14,388 nt of DNA from Eudoraea sp. (GCA_024642325.1 JAHEBI010000014.1:1-14388); one strand, 5' to 3'. Positions 1 to 7,624 are shown, numbered from the stretch's first letter. Program-made: numbers and translations. Notes: generated by a model from the sequence alone, not told the origin.

Positions 1-515
1 CGGTAGGTCTTATTACAGAAGCACTTATTTTCGCAATCAGTGCATTTGAACCAGTAGATGATGAATACGATTGGTCTCTGGTATATCCTGAATTGGCAGG
101 TGGAATGTCTGGTGGCAAAAACGATATTGCCGAGGCTAAAGAGGCAGAAGGTATTTTATCCAGAAAACTGGATGAACTTTTAAAAGAAGCCAACATTGAT
201 GCTAACCTGATGGAAAGCCTTGGAGACAGCATTCGCAATTTTGAAGGTGCTGCTAAAGGAATTGTTCCTACAGTAGATGCAATGGAATCTACCAAAAAAT
301 ATTCTGATGAAATGGTACAGGCAGCAGCTCAAATGGAGTCTTTAAACAGCTTGTATAAGGTACAATTGGAAAGCGCCAGCAGACAAGCTTCTGTAAATGA
401 AGAAGTTGTTCAAAACGCCAGTGCTCTTAAAGACCAAATGGAATCTCTTGCTTCTAATCTTTCTTCATTAAATGGAGTTTATGGAGGTATGTTAACTGCA
501 ATGAACAGAAACTAA
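1..515 (+). CDS. gldL: GldL, gliding motility / type IX secretion motor protein (C-terminal part, 5' end outside window)
   Basis: The reading frame is open from the left edge (first full codon at position 3) to the TAA at 513-515, so the start lies outside the window. The visible protein begins inside a membrane helix (VGLITEALIFAISAFEP) and continues with a conserved stretch (DWSLVYPELAGG). A roughly 130-residue soluble tail rich in Ala, Glu, Ser and Met follows and is predicted to be helical or coiled coil. This is the GldL pattern: two N-terminal membrane helices and a cytoplasmic helical tail. In the family, GldL and GldM form the inner-membrane complex that converts proton-motive force into motion for gliding and T9SS export. 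The Glu in TEALIF (codon at 18-20) matches the conserved membrane glutamate of GldL helix 2, thought to take part in proton transfer. A TTG at 93 could be read as a start but falls inside the conserved region. gldM follows after 54 bases, consistent with the gldKLMN operon. Confidence 0.95.
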   Translation, partial: VGLITEALIFAISAFEPVDDEYDWSLVYPELAGGMSGGKNDIAEAKEAEGILSRKLDELLKEANIDANLMESLGDSIRNFEGAAKGIVPTVDAMESTKKYSDEMVQAAAQMESLNSLYKVQLESASRQASVNEEVVQNASALKDQMESLASNLSSLNGVYGGMLTAMNRN

Positions 516-569
516 TTAGTGAATTAGTAAAACCCAAATCAAAATTTTAATCAAAACTAATTAGAAAAC

Positions 570-2138
570 ATGGCAGGAGGAAAATTGTCACCACGTCAGA
601 AGATGATCAACTTAATGTATTTGATCTTCATCGCAATGCTGGCGTTAAATATGAGCAAGGAAGTCCTAGCGGCATTCGGTCTTATGAACGAAAAGCTGGA
701 AGCTTCAAATGCGAAAACCGAAGAGAACAATCTAGCGTTCTTAAATGGTTTAGAAACGAAAGCGTCTGAAAATGCGGAAAAATTTGGTCCGTTACTGGAG
801 GATGCCAGAAAAATTAAGGAATTGTCCCAGGATTATTATGATTACCTGGAGGCCCTTAAAGGTAAAATGTTGGTCGAAATTAAAGACCCAAAAGATTATC
901 AGGTTATGGATAAGTCTGATTATTTAGATCAGAAATTTTTTCAAGGTGATAATCTGGCTCCTGAAGGTAAAGAATTCCTTAAGAGGATAACCGATTATCG
1001 CAATCAGATCACATCGGCATTACCTGAAGGTATGAAAGATGTTGAAGCTGCGGTTCAGACAAGATTTGAAACCGGTGATGCCAATGGAAAAGTTGTGAAA
1101 AGAGATGGAACCAAGCAAGATTGGATCAATTATCACTTTGAAGGTTTTCCTGTAGTAGCTTCACTTACCAAAATTACGGCCATTCAGGCAGATGTAAAGG
1201 CTACTGAACAGGATGCCCTGCAGGCGATGCTTGGAGAGCAGTTGACTGATGAAGTTTCTATGACGAATTATACCACGCTTCTGGAGCAGGAAAAATCGGC
1301 CTTTTATGCCGGTGAAAAATTCTCTGGGGCAGTTGTATTAGGACGTAAAGATGCTACAACCAGGCCAAATGAAGTAAATCTTACTTTGGATGGTAGAAAA
1401 CTCAGTGAAGGCAGTGATTATGAGATCAAAAATGGTCAGGTAAAACTTTTAGTAAGTGCCGGAGCTCCCGGAGATCATAAGATAGCCGGTAACCTGGTAT
1501 TTATTCAGGATGGTGAGAGAACAGAAGTTCCTGTTTCTCAAACATTTGCTACGATCACTAAACCTAATGCGGCGTTAATTGCAGCAGATAAGATGAATGT
1601 GGTTTATCGTGGGGTTTCTAACCCAATGTCCATATCTATCCCTGGAATTCCTAACAACAAAGTGAGTGCTTCTGCTCCTGGTCTTAAGAAAAGGGAAGGC
1701 AGTAAGTATATCATGGATCCGGGAACAGGTAGAACGGTCACAATAACCGCATCTGGTACATTGCCTGACGGACAGCGTGTTTCCTCAAAATCTGAGTTCA
1801 GGATCAAGGATATTCCAAGACCTTCAGGATCTATTAGAGGAGAAACCGGAAGTGCGCAAATGCCCAGAACTAATCTTGAAATTGCAACAATTGGGGCATT
1901 GCTTGAAGACTTCGATTTTGACCTGAATCTTGCAATCAGCGGATTTAAATTTAAAGTACCCGGTCAACCAACCGTTAGTGTAAATGGTAATAAACTGGAT
2001 TCAAGGGCCAAGTCGGCACTAAAAAGAGCTAAAAGAGGTGATGCCGTTCAGATATTCGATATTCAAGCGTATATCACCAATAACAAAAGCTATAAACTGA
2101 AGAAAGTATCTCCGGTAATTGTGGAGATCACGAACTAA
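570..2138 (+). CDS. gldM: GldM, gliding motility / type IX secretion motor protein
   Basis: This 522-residue protein has the size and layout of GldM. A short cytoplasmic start (MAGGKLSPRQK) precedes a single membrane helix at about residues 13-35 (MYLIFIAMLALNMSKEVLAAF), and the rest is a large periplasmic part. In known GldM/PorM structures that part is a dimer of four domains spanning the periplasm. Its membrane helix packs against the GldL helices, and the long shaft is thought to transmit rotation to the outer-membrane GldK/GldN ring. Arg9, in the motif SPRQ, matches the conserved arginine just before or within the helix that is implicated in motor function. The C-terminal half is beta-rich, as expected for the distal domains. 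The start is the ATG at 570; no strong Shine-Dalgarno sequence precedes it, which is usual in this phylum. gldN follows after 20 bases, so the genes are very likely cotranscribed. No frame damage is seen. Confidence 0.97.
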   Translation: MAGGKLSPRQKMINLMYLIFIAMLALNMSKEVLAAFGLMNEKLEASNAKTEENNLAFLNGLETKASENAEKFGPLLEDARKIKELSQDYYDYLEALKGKMLVEIKDPKDYQVMDKSDYLDQKFFQGDNLAPEGKEFLKRITDYRNQITSALPEGMKDVEAAVQTRFETGDANGKVVKRDGTKQDWINYHFEGFPVVASLTKITAIQADVKATEQDALQAMLGEQLTDEVSMTNYTTLLEQEKSAFYAGEKFSGAVVLGRKDATTRPNEVNLTLDGRKLSEGSDYEIKNGQVKLLVSAGAPGDHKIAGNLVFIQDGERTEVPVSQTFATITKPNAALIAADKMNVVYRGVSNPMSISIPGIPNNKVSASAPGLKKREGSKYIMDPGTGRTVTITASGTLPDGQRVSSKSEFRIKDIPRPSGSIRGETGSAQMPRTNLEIATIGALLEDFDFDLNLAISGFKFKVPGQPTVSVNGNKLDSRAKSALKRAKRGDAVQIFDIQAYITNNKSYKLKKVSPVIVEITN

Positions 2139-2158
2139 GAATAGTAAATTATAATTTT

Positions 2159-3061
2159 ATGAATTGGAAGAATGTTTTAATTGCTGGAGCTGTAGCGCTA
2201 CTACCCATTTCCATGATGGCACAGGCTAATATTTTAAATGCCAAGAAGCCACAGGAAATTGGGAAAAAAACGGAAGCGCAAATAGCGGCGGATAATGATG
2301 CCCCGCTGCCATACGGCTACGTGGATGACAGGGATATCCTTTGGTCTAAGACCGTATGGGAGGTAATTGATCTTGATGAAAGAGTAAATTTTCCGATGTA
2401 CTATCCACTTGATACCATAGATATTGGTGCAGACAGAAGGTCTTTGTATGATGTTTTTATTAAAAACATTAAAAACGGTAATCTTACGGACGTTTATGTG
2501 GATTCCTATTTTACTGAAAAAAGAAATTTCAGTGACCTGGAAGCTACCTTGAAAAAAGTGGATACCACAGATCTTGGATATGAGCAAATCAATGCAGGTG
2601 AACAACTTTCCCCCGAATATATTAACAGAAGGGAACTCACTGCAGCGGATATTGAAGAATATCGTATCAAAGGGATATGGTATTTTGATAAGCGGCAGGG
2701 TGAATTGAAATACCGACTGTTAGGTATTGCCCCTGTAGCACCCGATGTAAACTTTGTTGACGATGAATCTATGGATGCCGAGGAGAATAAAGTTGAACTG
2801 TTTTGGGTTTGGTATCCTAGTGCTAGAGAGATATTACATAAAGCCAAGGTTTTTAACCAACAAAACTCAGCGCAGCCAATATCTTTTGATATGCTGTTGA
2901 ATGCCCGACGTTTTAATGGACTGATCTATAGAGAGGATAATGTTCAGGGTGATCGTATAATCAATGATTATATTGCAGACAATGCATTATTCCAGTTACT
3001 TGAAGCTGATCGCATTAAAGAAGCAATACGCGACAGGGAACAGGATATGTGGGCATATTAG
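2159..3061 (+). CDS. gldN: GldN, gliding motility / type IX secretion periplasmic ring protein
   Basis: The product is 300 residues with a Sec signal peptide: a basic start, a hydrophobic core at about residues 6-20, and a likely cut after MMA before Gln22. The mature part has features typical of GldN/PorN, including ILWSKTVWEVIDLDERVNFPMYYP near residues 60-85 and the later segment VELFWVWYPSAREILHKAKVFN. GldN is known to work with the lipoprotein GldK as a ring attached to the periplasmic side of the outer membrane, linked to the GldLM motor; it is needed for T9SS secretion and gliding. No lipobox cysteine follows the signal peptide, which fits GldN rather than GldK. It is the last gene of the operon here: a strong terminator begins 37 bases after the stop codon. 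Flavobacteria can carry a paralogue, GldO, but gene position directly after gldM favours GldN. Confidence 0.95.
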   Translation: MNWKNVLIAGAVALLPISMMAQANILNAKKPQEIGKKTEAQIAADNDAPLPYGYVDDRDILWSKTVWEVIDLDERVNFPMYYPLDTIDIGADRRSLYDVFIKNIKNGNLTDVYVDSYFTEKRNFSDLEATLKKVDTTDLGYEQINAGEQLSPEYINRRELTAADIEEYRIKGIWYFDKRQGELKYRLLGIAPVAPDVNFVDDESMDAEENKVELFWVWYPSAREILHKAKVFNQQNSAQPISFDMLLNARRFNGLIYREDNVQGDRIINDYIADNALFQLLEADRIKEAIRDREQDMWAY

Positions 3062-3092
3062 AAGTTAGTTTAATTCCAATTCAATATAAATT

Positions 3093-3126
3093 AAAAAACG
3101 CTGCGCCTTTTGGTGCAGCGTTTTTT
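3093..3126 (+). terminator. Rho-independent terminator after gldN
   Basis: A 9-bp stem (CGCTGCGCC at 3099-3107 with GGTGCAGCG at 3112-3120, one G-U pair) closes a TTTT loop. It is flanked by six A on the left and six T on the right, so the stem can extend to 15 bp and a T-tract follows. It ends the gldLMN transcript. The A-tract on the other side means it could also stop transcription on the - strand, but no - strand gene ends here. Confidence 0.92.
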
Positions 3127-3137
3127 AATTTTACAAT

Positions 3138-4193
3138 ATGATAGATTACTTAATTGTAGGTCTCGGCCTGGCCGGGATAGCATTTTGTGAAAGGCTTGAG
3201 GAGCACGGTAAAACATTCAAAGTGATCAATGATGATTCTCAAACATCATCCAACATTGCCGGGGGTTTGTACAATCCGGTAATTTTAAAAAGATTTAGCC
3301 TTGCCTGGAAAGCGCAGGAACAACTGGAAATGGCTCTGCCGTTTTACAAAAGCTTAGAAAAAAAACTGGGTGTATACCTGGATTACAAAGTACCGGTTTT
3401 AAGAATATTTGCTTCCATAGAAGAGCAAAACCTTTGGTTTGAGGCTGCGGATAAACAAAAATTACAACCTTACCTTTCAATAAAATTGGTTCCTAACCAT
3501 AATTCATGCCTTAAGGCTCCTTTCGGTTTTGGCGAAGTCCTGCACACCGGAAGATTGGATACTAAAAAGCTGGTTAAAGCTTATTCCGGCTACCTGTCCA
3601 ATAAAATGAAATTGCATGAAGAAACTTTCAACTTTAAGGATTTAAGGATAGAGGCAAATGGGATATCCTATAGGACAATTAATGCCAGAAGAATTGTTTT
3701 TGCCACAGGGTTTGGATTAAAAAGTAATCCCTATTTTAATTACCTGCCACTAAATGGAACCAAAGGCGAGCTTTTGACCATAGAGGCTCCGCTCCTCCGG
3801 GAAGAGAGGGTCATTAAATCCTCTGTTTTTATCATCCCTATAGGTAATGATTTATACAGAATTGGAGCTACTTACAAATGGAAAGATAAAAACAATGAAC
3901 CAACTTCTGAAGCCAGAAAAGAACTCCTTTCAAAACTGGAAACCTTTTTAAACTGTGATTATAAAGTTGTGAACCATGTTGCCGGCATAAGGCCAACCGT
4001 AGCAGACAGGAGGCCTTTGGCAGGCAGACATCCCAAATATGAACATTTGTATATATTAAATGGATTTGGTTCAAGAGGGGTTATGATAGCCCCTTATGCT
4101 TCAAACTATTTGTACGAGTTCATAGAAAACGGAATACCTATTGATCCTGAAATGGATATCTCAAGATATGCAAAAGCCTATTGGGATGTTTAA
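3138..4193 (+). CDS. DAO-family FAD-dependent oxidoreductase
   Basis: The 351-residue product starts with a dinucleotide-binding fold: DYLIVGLGLAG gives the GxGxxG motif at Gly8, Gly10 and Gly13. A conserved patch IAGGLYNPV follows at about residues 40-50. The C-terminal region carries GIRPTVADRRPLAGRHP and then NGFGSRGVMIAPYAS, the usual FAD-closing signature of the D-amino-acid oxidase (DAO) superfamily. No signal peptide or membrane helix is seen, so it should be cytoplasmic. Members oxidise amines or amino acids such as glycine, D-amino acids or sarcosine; related folds include the FAD domain of the tRNA-modifying enzyme MnmC. The substrate cannot be read from the sequence. The start ATG lies only 11 bases after the terminator T-tract, so its promoter must overlap the terminator or be very short, or expression depends on read-through. 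Its stop overlaps the stop of the next, convergent gene. Confidence 0.85.
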   Translation: MIDYLIVGLGLAGIAFCERLEEHGKTFKVINDDSQTSSNIAGGLYNPVILKRFSLAWKAQEQLEMALPFYKSLEKKLGVYLDYKVPVLRIFASIEEQNLWFEAADKQKLQPYLSIKLVPNHNSCLKAPFGFGEVLHTGRLDTKKLVKAYSGYLSNKMKLHEETFNFKDLRIEANGISYRTINARRIVFATGFGLKSNPYFNYLPLNGTKGELLTIEAPLLREERVIKSSVFIIPIGNDLYRIGATYKWKDKNNEPTSEARKELLSKLETFLNCDYKVVNHVAGIRPTVADRRPLAGRHPKYEHLYILNGFGSRGVMIAPYASNYLYEFIENGIPIDPEMDISRYAKAYWDV

Positions 4194-4576
4194 TCAATTT
4201 GCACGGTTTTGGGATCGTATTTTATAAAAATGTTGATCCATATATTTCGTGAAAGCCTTATGATTACAGGTAAGAAAACAACCATGGTAAAGACTATGGC
4301 AATAAATGTATACAGAAGACTCGTGCCAATAATTAAAAAAGCAATGACAAAGGCCGCGACGGCAAATGCTATGCCAACAGCATAACTTACATACATTGCC
4401 CCGTAGAAGAAGGAAGGTTCTATTTTATACTTGGTATTACAATGCGAACATCGAACCTGCATTTTAAAAAGAGAGGCCAGATGATAGGGGTTAGTATCTG
4501 TATACATACTTTCCTGGTGGCATTTTGGACAACTTCCTGTTAAAATACTATAGAGTTTGTTTCCTTTTTTTAACAT
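4190..4576 (-). CDS. DUF983 family membrane protein with N-terminal zinc ribbon
   Basis: The protein has 128 residues from the chosen ATG. Two CxxC pairs (CPKC at 16-19 and CSHC at 43-46) form a likely zinc ribbon. A conserved stretch around residues 50-60 (KIEPSFFYGAMYVSYAVG) leads into two strongly hydrophobic helices (about 60-82 and 85-105) and a short basic end. This arrangement is typical of DUF983, a family of unknown function common in Bacteroidota and Alphaproteobacteria. The frame extends upstream to a TTG at 4594 (adding six residues); the ATG at 4576 is preferred because relatives begin close to the KGxKLYSI motif. The gene converges with the FAD oxidoreductase, overlapping it by four bases at the stops, and diverges from the ABC-F gene. 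The role is unknown; membrane anchoring with the ribbon on the cytoplasmic side is inference. Confidence 0.85.
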   Translation of the reverse strand: MLKKGNKLYSILTGSCPKCHQESMYTDTNPYHLASLFKMQVRCSHCNTKYKIEPSFFYGAMYVSYAVGIAFAVAAFVIAFLIIGTSLLYTFIAIVFTMVVFLPVIIRLSRNIWINIFIKYDPKTVQID

Positions 4577-4589
4577 TTGCAAAACTTTA

Positions 4590-4609
4590 GGCAAAACTAC
4601 GATTTTGCC
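4590..4609. promoter_or_regulatory. Inverted repeat in the divergent DUF983 / ABC-F promoter region
   Basis: GGCAAAA (4590-4596) and TTTTGCC (4603-4609) form a perfect 7-bp inverted repeat with a 6-base spacer, within the 63-base gap between two divergent genes. On the - strand it contains TAGTTTTG (4599 down to 4592), an exact match to the Bacteroidota -7 element TAnnTTTG, about 15 bases before the DUF983 ATG. On the + strand the mirrored half reads CGATTTTG, a weaker match that would give the ABC-F gene a leader of roughly 28 bases. No clear -33 TTTG sits at the usual distance for either. It may be two back-to-back promoter elements or a regulator site. Confidence 0.35.
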
Positions 4610-4639
4610 AAGTTTCTAATTGTAACACCGATCACAAAA

Positions 4640-6565
4640 ATGCTTAATGTACACAATCTTTCTGTTTCATTTGGAGGTGAATACCTGTTTAAAGAAATAG
4701 CGTTCAGACTAAATGGGGGTGACAGGGTTGGACTCATTGGCAAAAATGGCGCCGGTAAATCTACCTTGCTCAAATTGCTTTCTAAGGAAATGGCACCGGA
4801 TTCGGGGACCCTGGCCACGGAAAAAGACATAAAAATAGGATGCCTGAAGCAGGATCTTGATTTTGAGCATGGAAGATCTGTTCTTGATGAAGCCTATGAG
4901 GCCTTTACAGAAATAAAGGCTTTGGAACTTAAGTTAGAAGAAATAAATTTTCAGCTGGCAGAGAGAACTGACTACGAGAGCGACCTGTATCATCAATTAA
5001 TGGTAGACCTGAATGATTTGACACATCAATATGAGGTCCACGGAGGATACAATTATCAGGGCCAGACTGAAAGAATTCTTTTAGGCCTTGGCTTTAAAAG
5101 AGAGGATTTCAATAAAAGCACGGATACCTTCTCCGGGGGATGGCGGATGCGCATAGAATTGGCTAAACTGCTCCTGCAGAATAATGATGTTTTATTGCTG
5201 GATGAACCTACCAACCATTTGGATATTGATTCTATACTCTGGCTTGAGCAATTTCTTGTCAACTATGGTGGCGCACTTGTCATCGTTTCCCATGATAAAA
5301 TGTTTTTGGATATTGTTACCAACAGAACAATTGAAATATCACTGGGAAGAATTTATGATTATAACAAGCCCTATTCCAAATATTTGGAGCTTAGAGATGA
5401 AATTAAAGCACAACAATTAAGTGCCCGTAAAAACCAGGAAAGAGAAATCCAGCAAACAGAGCGTTTAATAGATAAATTCCGTGCTAAAGCGTCTAAAGCC
5501 ACCATGGCACAATCTCTTATCAAGAAACTGGACAGGATGGAGCGTATTGAAGTGGATGAGGATGACCTTAGCGCTATGAAATTGCGTTTTCCTATTTCGG
5601 TAACTCCCGGAAAGGTAATATTTGAAATGGAAGACCTTTCTAAAAGCTATGGGAATAAGGAAGTGCTGAACGGAGTAGATATCATTCTGGAAAGAGATAG
5701 CAAAACAGCTTTTGTAGGGCAAAATGGTCAGGGTAAAACCACTCTGGCAAAGATCCTTGTGGGGGAATTGGAGTATCAGGGAAAATTGAAGGCCGGACAT
5801 AATGTGCAGATTGGCTATTTCGCCCAAAATCAAATGGATTATCTGGATGGCAATAAAACCATCCTGGATACGATGATAGACGCCGCCAATGAATCCAACA
5901 GGAGCAAGGTAAGAGATATTCTGGGATCTTTCCTTTTCAGCGGGGACGACGTTGATAAATATGTTAAGGTCTTATCCGGCGGAGAAAGAAACCGATTGGC
6001 TTTGGCCAAAATGCTGCTGCAGCCCTTCAATGTGCTGGTGATGGATGAGCCTACCAATCATTTGGATATTAAATCAAAACATGTTTTAAAAGAGGCATTG
6101 AAGCAATTTGAGGGAACCTTGATTGTAGTATCACATGACCGGGATTTTTTGCAGGGACTTACCAATAAGGTTTATGAGTTTAAAGAAAAAAGAATAAAGG
6201 AACATCTGGGGGATATCAATTATTTTCTGGACCAGCGCAAGGTTGAAGACTTCAGGGGAATTGAGAAAAAACAAAACGATCAGAAGAAGAAGAAAGAAAA
6301 AAGAAAAAACCAACCCTCAGATTATGAAGGTCAGAAGCAGCTCAAATCACTTAAGAATAAATTGAGTACAATTGAAAGCGGCATAGCCGTTCTGGAAAAA
6401 GAAATAGCCCAAATAGATCATAACCTGCTGATGGATTATGATGCTACGATTGCAAAACCAGACTTTTTTGACACTTACCAGTCCAAGAAGAAAAAGCTTG
6501 AAGAGCTGATGATGAAGTGGGAAAATATTACTTTGGAGCTTGAAAATTCCGGATTCGGGGAATAA
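4640..6565 (+). CDS. ABC-F family ATPase (Uup/YheS-like translation factor)
   Basis: This 641-residue protein has two ABC ATPase domains and no membrane segments, as in ABC-F proteins, which bind the ribosome near the E site rather than transport solutes. Domain 1 shows Walker A GKNGAGKST (34-42), signature SGGWRMR (from 165) and Walker B LLLDEPTNHLD with Asp188 and catalytic Glu189. Domain 2 shows Walker A GQNGQGKTT (360-368), signature LSGGERNR (from 445) and VMDEPTNHLD with Asp469 and Glu470. Between them is a charged helical linker (about 255-325, including DKFRAKASKATMAQS), the part that reaches towards the P-site tRNA. A lysine-rich C-terminal coiled coil covers about 555-641. Length and this tail resemble Uup and YheS. 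The frame runs upstream to 4577, but homology begins at MLNVHNLSVSFGG, so the ATG at 4640 is chosen. Both active sites look intact. Whether it rescues stalled ribosomes or gives antibiotic protection cannot be told from sequence. Confidence 0.93.
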   Translation: MLNVHNLSVSFGGEYLFKEIAFRLNGGDRVGLIGKNGAGKSTLLKLLSKEMAPDSGTLATEKDIKIGCLKQDLDFEHGRSVLDEAYEAFTEIKALELKLEEINFQLAERTDYESDLYHQLMVDLNDLTHQYEVHGGYNYQGQTERILLGLGFKREDFNKSTDTFSGGWRMRIELAKLLLQNNDVLLLDEPTNHLDIDSILWLEQFLVNYGGALVIVSHDKMFLDIVTNRTIEISLGRIYDYNKPYSKYLELRDEIKAQQLSARKNQEREIQQTERLIDKFRAKASKATMAQSLIKKLDRMERIEVDEDDLSAMKLRFPISVTPGKVIFEMEDLSKSYGNKEVLNGVDIILERDSKTAFVGQNGQGKTTLAKILVGELEYQGKLKAGHNVQIGYFAQNQMDYLDGNKTILDTMIDAANESNRSKVRDILGSFLFSGDDVDKYVKVLSGGERNRLALAKMLLQPFNVLVMDEPTNHLDIKSKHVLKEALKQFEGTLIVVSHDRDFLQGLTNKVYEFKEKRIKEHLGDINYFLDQRKVEDFRGIEKKQNDQKKKKEKRKNQPSDYEGQKQLKSLKNKLSTIESGIAVLEKEIAQIDHNLLMDYDATIAKPDFFDTYQSKKKKLEELMMKWENITLELENSGFGE

Positions 6566-6583
6566 AAATAAAGCTGTATTTTT

Positions 6584-6617
6584 TTTCACAACAAAATTTT
6601 GTCCTTTCACAACAAAA
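6584..6617. repeat. 13-bp direct repeat upstream of the LRR gene
   Basis: TTTCACAACAAAA occurs at 6584-6596 and again at 6605-6617, a period of 21 bases or two helical turns. The palindrome ACAAAATTTTGT (6591-6602) sits across the end of the first copy. The site lies 19 bases after the ABC-F stop and 126 bases before the LRR gene start. It could be a tandem protein-binding site or a chance low-complexity repeat in AT-rich DNA. Confidence 0.4.
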
Positions 6618-6663
6618 ATAAGCACTTCATCGATTATATAGGTAGTTTATCAGTAAAAGTAAG

Positions 6664-6671
6664 TATTTTTG
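6664..6671 (+). promoter_or_regulatory. Possible -7 promoter element for the LRR gene
   Basis: TATTTTTG matches the Bacteroidota -7 consensus TAnnTTTG exactly and would start transcription near 6676, giving a leader of about 66 bases before the ATG at 6743. No TTTG lies at the expected -33 distance; the nearest is TTTA at 6646-6649. In AT-rich DNA such matches also arise by chance, so this is a weak call. Confidence 0.3.
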
Positions 6672-6742
6672 TAGGGTAATTCTTTATTAATAAACAGTAT
6701 TTATCTAATTTAGACTACAACTATTTCTTAAAGTTAAATCTT

Positions 6743-7624
6743 ATGAAAAAGCTGCTTATTGTTCTGGTCCTTTTAATTTCGGCCAATCAGGTCGTAAATG
6801 CAAGGGTTAGTAAGGCTGAAAAATTGGCTTTGATAGATCTTTACGAAAGTACTAACGGAACATCATGGTTAAAGCAATGGTCTCTGGAGCTTCCGGTTGC
6901 AGAATGGCACGGAGTTAAGGTTGAAGGGAATCATGTAGTTGAAATAAATTTGTTTCGCAATAATCTTTCGGGCCCAATTCCCGAGAGTATAGGAGATTTA
7001 ATTCACTTGCGCATTCTTAACCTGGCATTTAACACCTTAAGCGGAGAGTTGCCCAATTCTATCACTCAGCTGCAAAACCTTGAGATACTAAAAATTGAGA
7101 TGAACCGGTTGAAGGGGAATCTCCCTCAGGAGATAGGGCACATGGCAAACTTGTTGGAGCTTACCGCTTTTAACAATTTTTTTTCAGGGGTTATTCCTGA
7201 AAGTATTGGAAATATAGTTAATCTACGTGTGCTAAACCTTTCAAGCAACAATTTCACAGGACATATACCAAATTCCATAGGAAATCTTACACGACTTGAA
7301 TCCCTCGGCCTTTTCGAGAATACTTTGGAAGGTGATATCCCTCCAAATTTAGGACAATTGGTGCTGCTCAGGGAACTTGTGCTGGCAAACAATCAATTAG
7401 GCGGAGAAATTCCAAAGGAATTTGGACAGTTGGCAAGCTTGAAGGTTTTGCAAATTCAGAACAACAAATTTAATTCATTTAAAAACCTCGAAATGATGGA
7501 CACAAGGGAGTTTCTTGTTTTTGATTATGATAAAGGGGATGTGAAATTGGATTTCAAAGATGTCAATTTTTCTAAAACCCGCATGGCAGATACGAAATTT
7601 GAAGATGATAATGAAAATGAGTAG
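6743..7624 (+). CDS. Secreted leucine-rich repeat protein (plant-type LRRs)
   Basis: The 293-residue product begins with a Sec signal peptide (MKKLLIVLVLLISANQVVNA, likely cut near residue 20). An N-terminal cap (about 25-63) resembles the ALxxLYxSTNGxxW...WxGV cap of bacterial and plant LRR proteins, but lacks the usual cysteine pair. Seven complete 24-residue repeats follow from about residue 64 to 232, plus one partial repeat. They fit LxxLxLxxNxLxGxIPxxIGxLx, the plant-specific LRR class. The last 45 or so residues are non-repeat and acidic, ending DDNENE. No membrane anchor, lipobox or recognisable T9SS C-terminal sorting domain is visible, so a periplasmic or released location is inferred. 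LRR solenoids bind proteins or glycans, but the partner is unknown. The gene stands alone, with a 177-base upstream gap and its own terminator, and seems unconnected to the efflux operon after it. Confidence 0.85.
   Translation: MKKLLIVLVLLISANQVVNARVSKAEKLALIDLYESTNGTSWLKQWSLELPVAEWHGVKVEGNHVVEINLFRNNLSGPIPESIGDLIHLRILNLAFNTLSGELPNSITQLQNLEILKIEMNRLKGNLPQEIGHMANLLELTAFNNFFSGVIPESIGNIVNLRVLNLSSNNFTGHIPNSIGNLTRLESLGLFENTLEGDIPPNLGQLVLLRELVLANNQLGGEIPKEFGQLASLKVLQIQNNKFNSFKNLEMMDTREFLVFDYDKGDVKLDFKDVNFSKTRMADTKFEDDNENE

Noticed and set aside
93..515. TTG at 93 as the start of a separate 140-residue gene
   Set aside because: The frame is open to the left edge, and the residues before it (TM segment and DWSLVYPELAGG) belong to GldL, so this is an internal codon of a gene cut by the window.
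509..564. AAACTAATTAG repeated at 509-519 and 554-564 around the gldL-gldM spacer
   Set aside because: An 11-bp AT-rich repeat that includes a stop-codon context; it is short and likely to arise by chance or local slippage, and no function is suggested.
4577..4639. N-terminal extension of the ABC-F protein by 21 residues
   Set aside because: The extension (MQNFRQNYDFAKF...) has no ABC-F homology and overlaps the divergent promoter region. The standard first strand starts at the ATG at 4640.
5465..5833. Longer minus-strand open frames, such as 5465-5833, 9538-9906 and 2234-2605
   Set aside because: They lie wholly inside well-supported + strand genes, show no domain pattern and have the low-complexity look of antisense shadows.
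7500..7624. C-terminal region of the LRR protein as a T9SS sorting domain
   Set aside because: It lacks the beta-rich domain and the typical basic Lys-Ile-rich ending of type A sorting domains; it is acidic instead.
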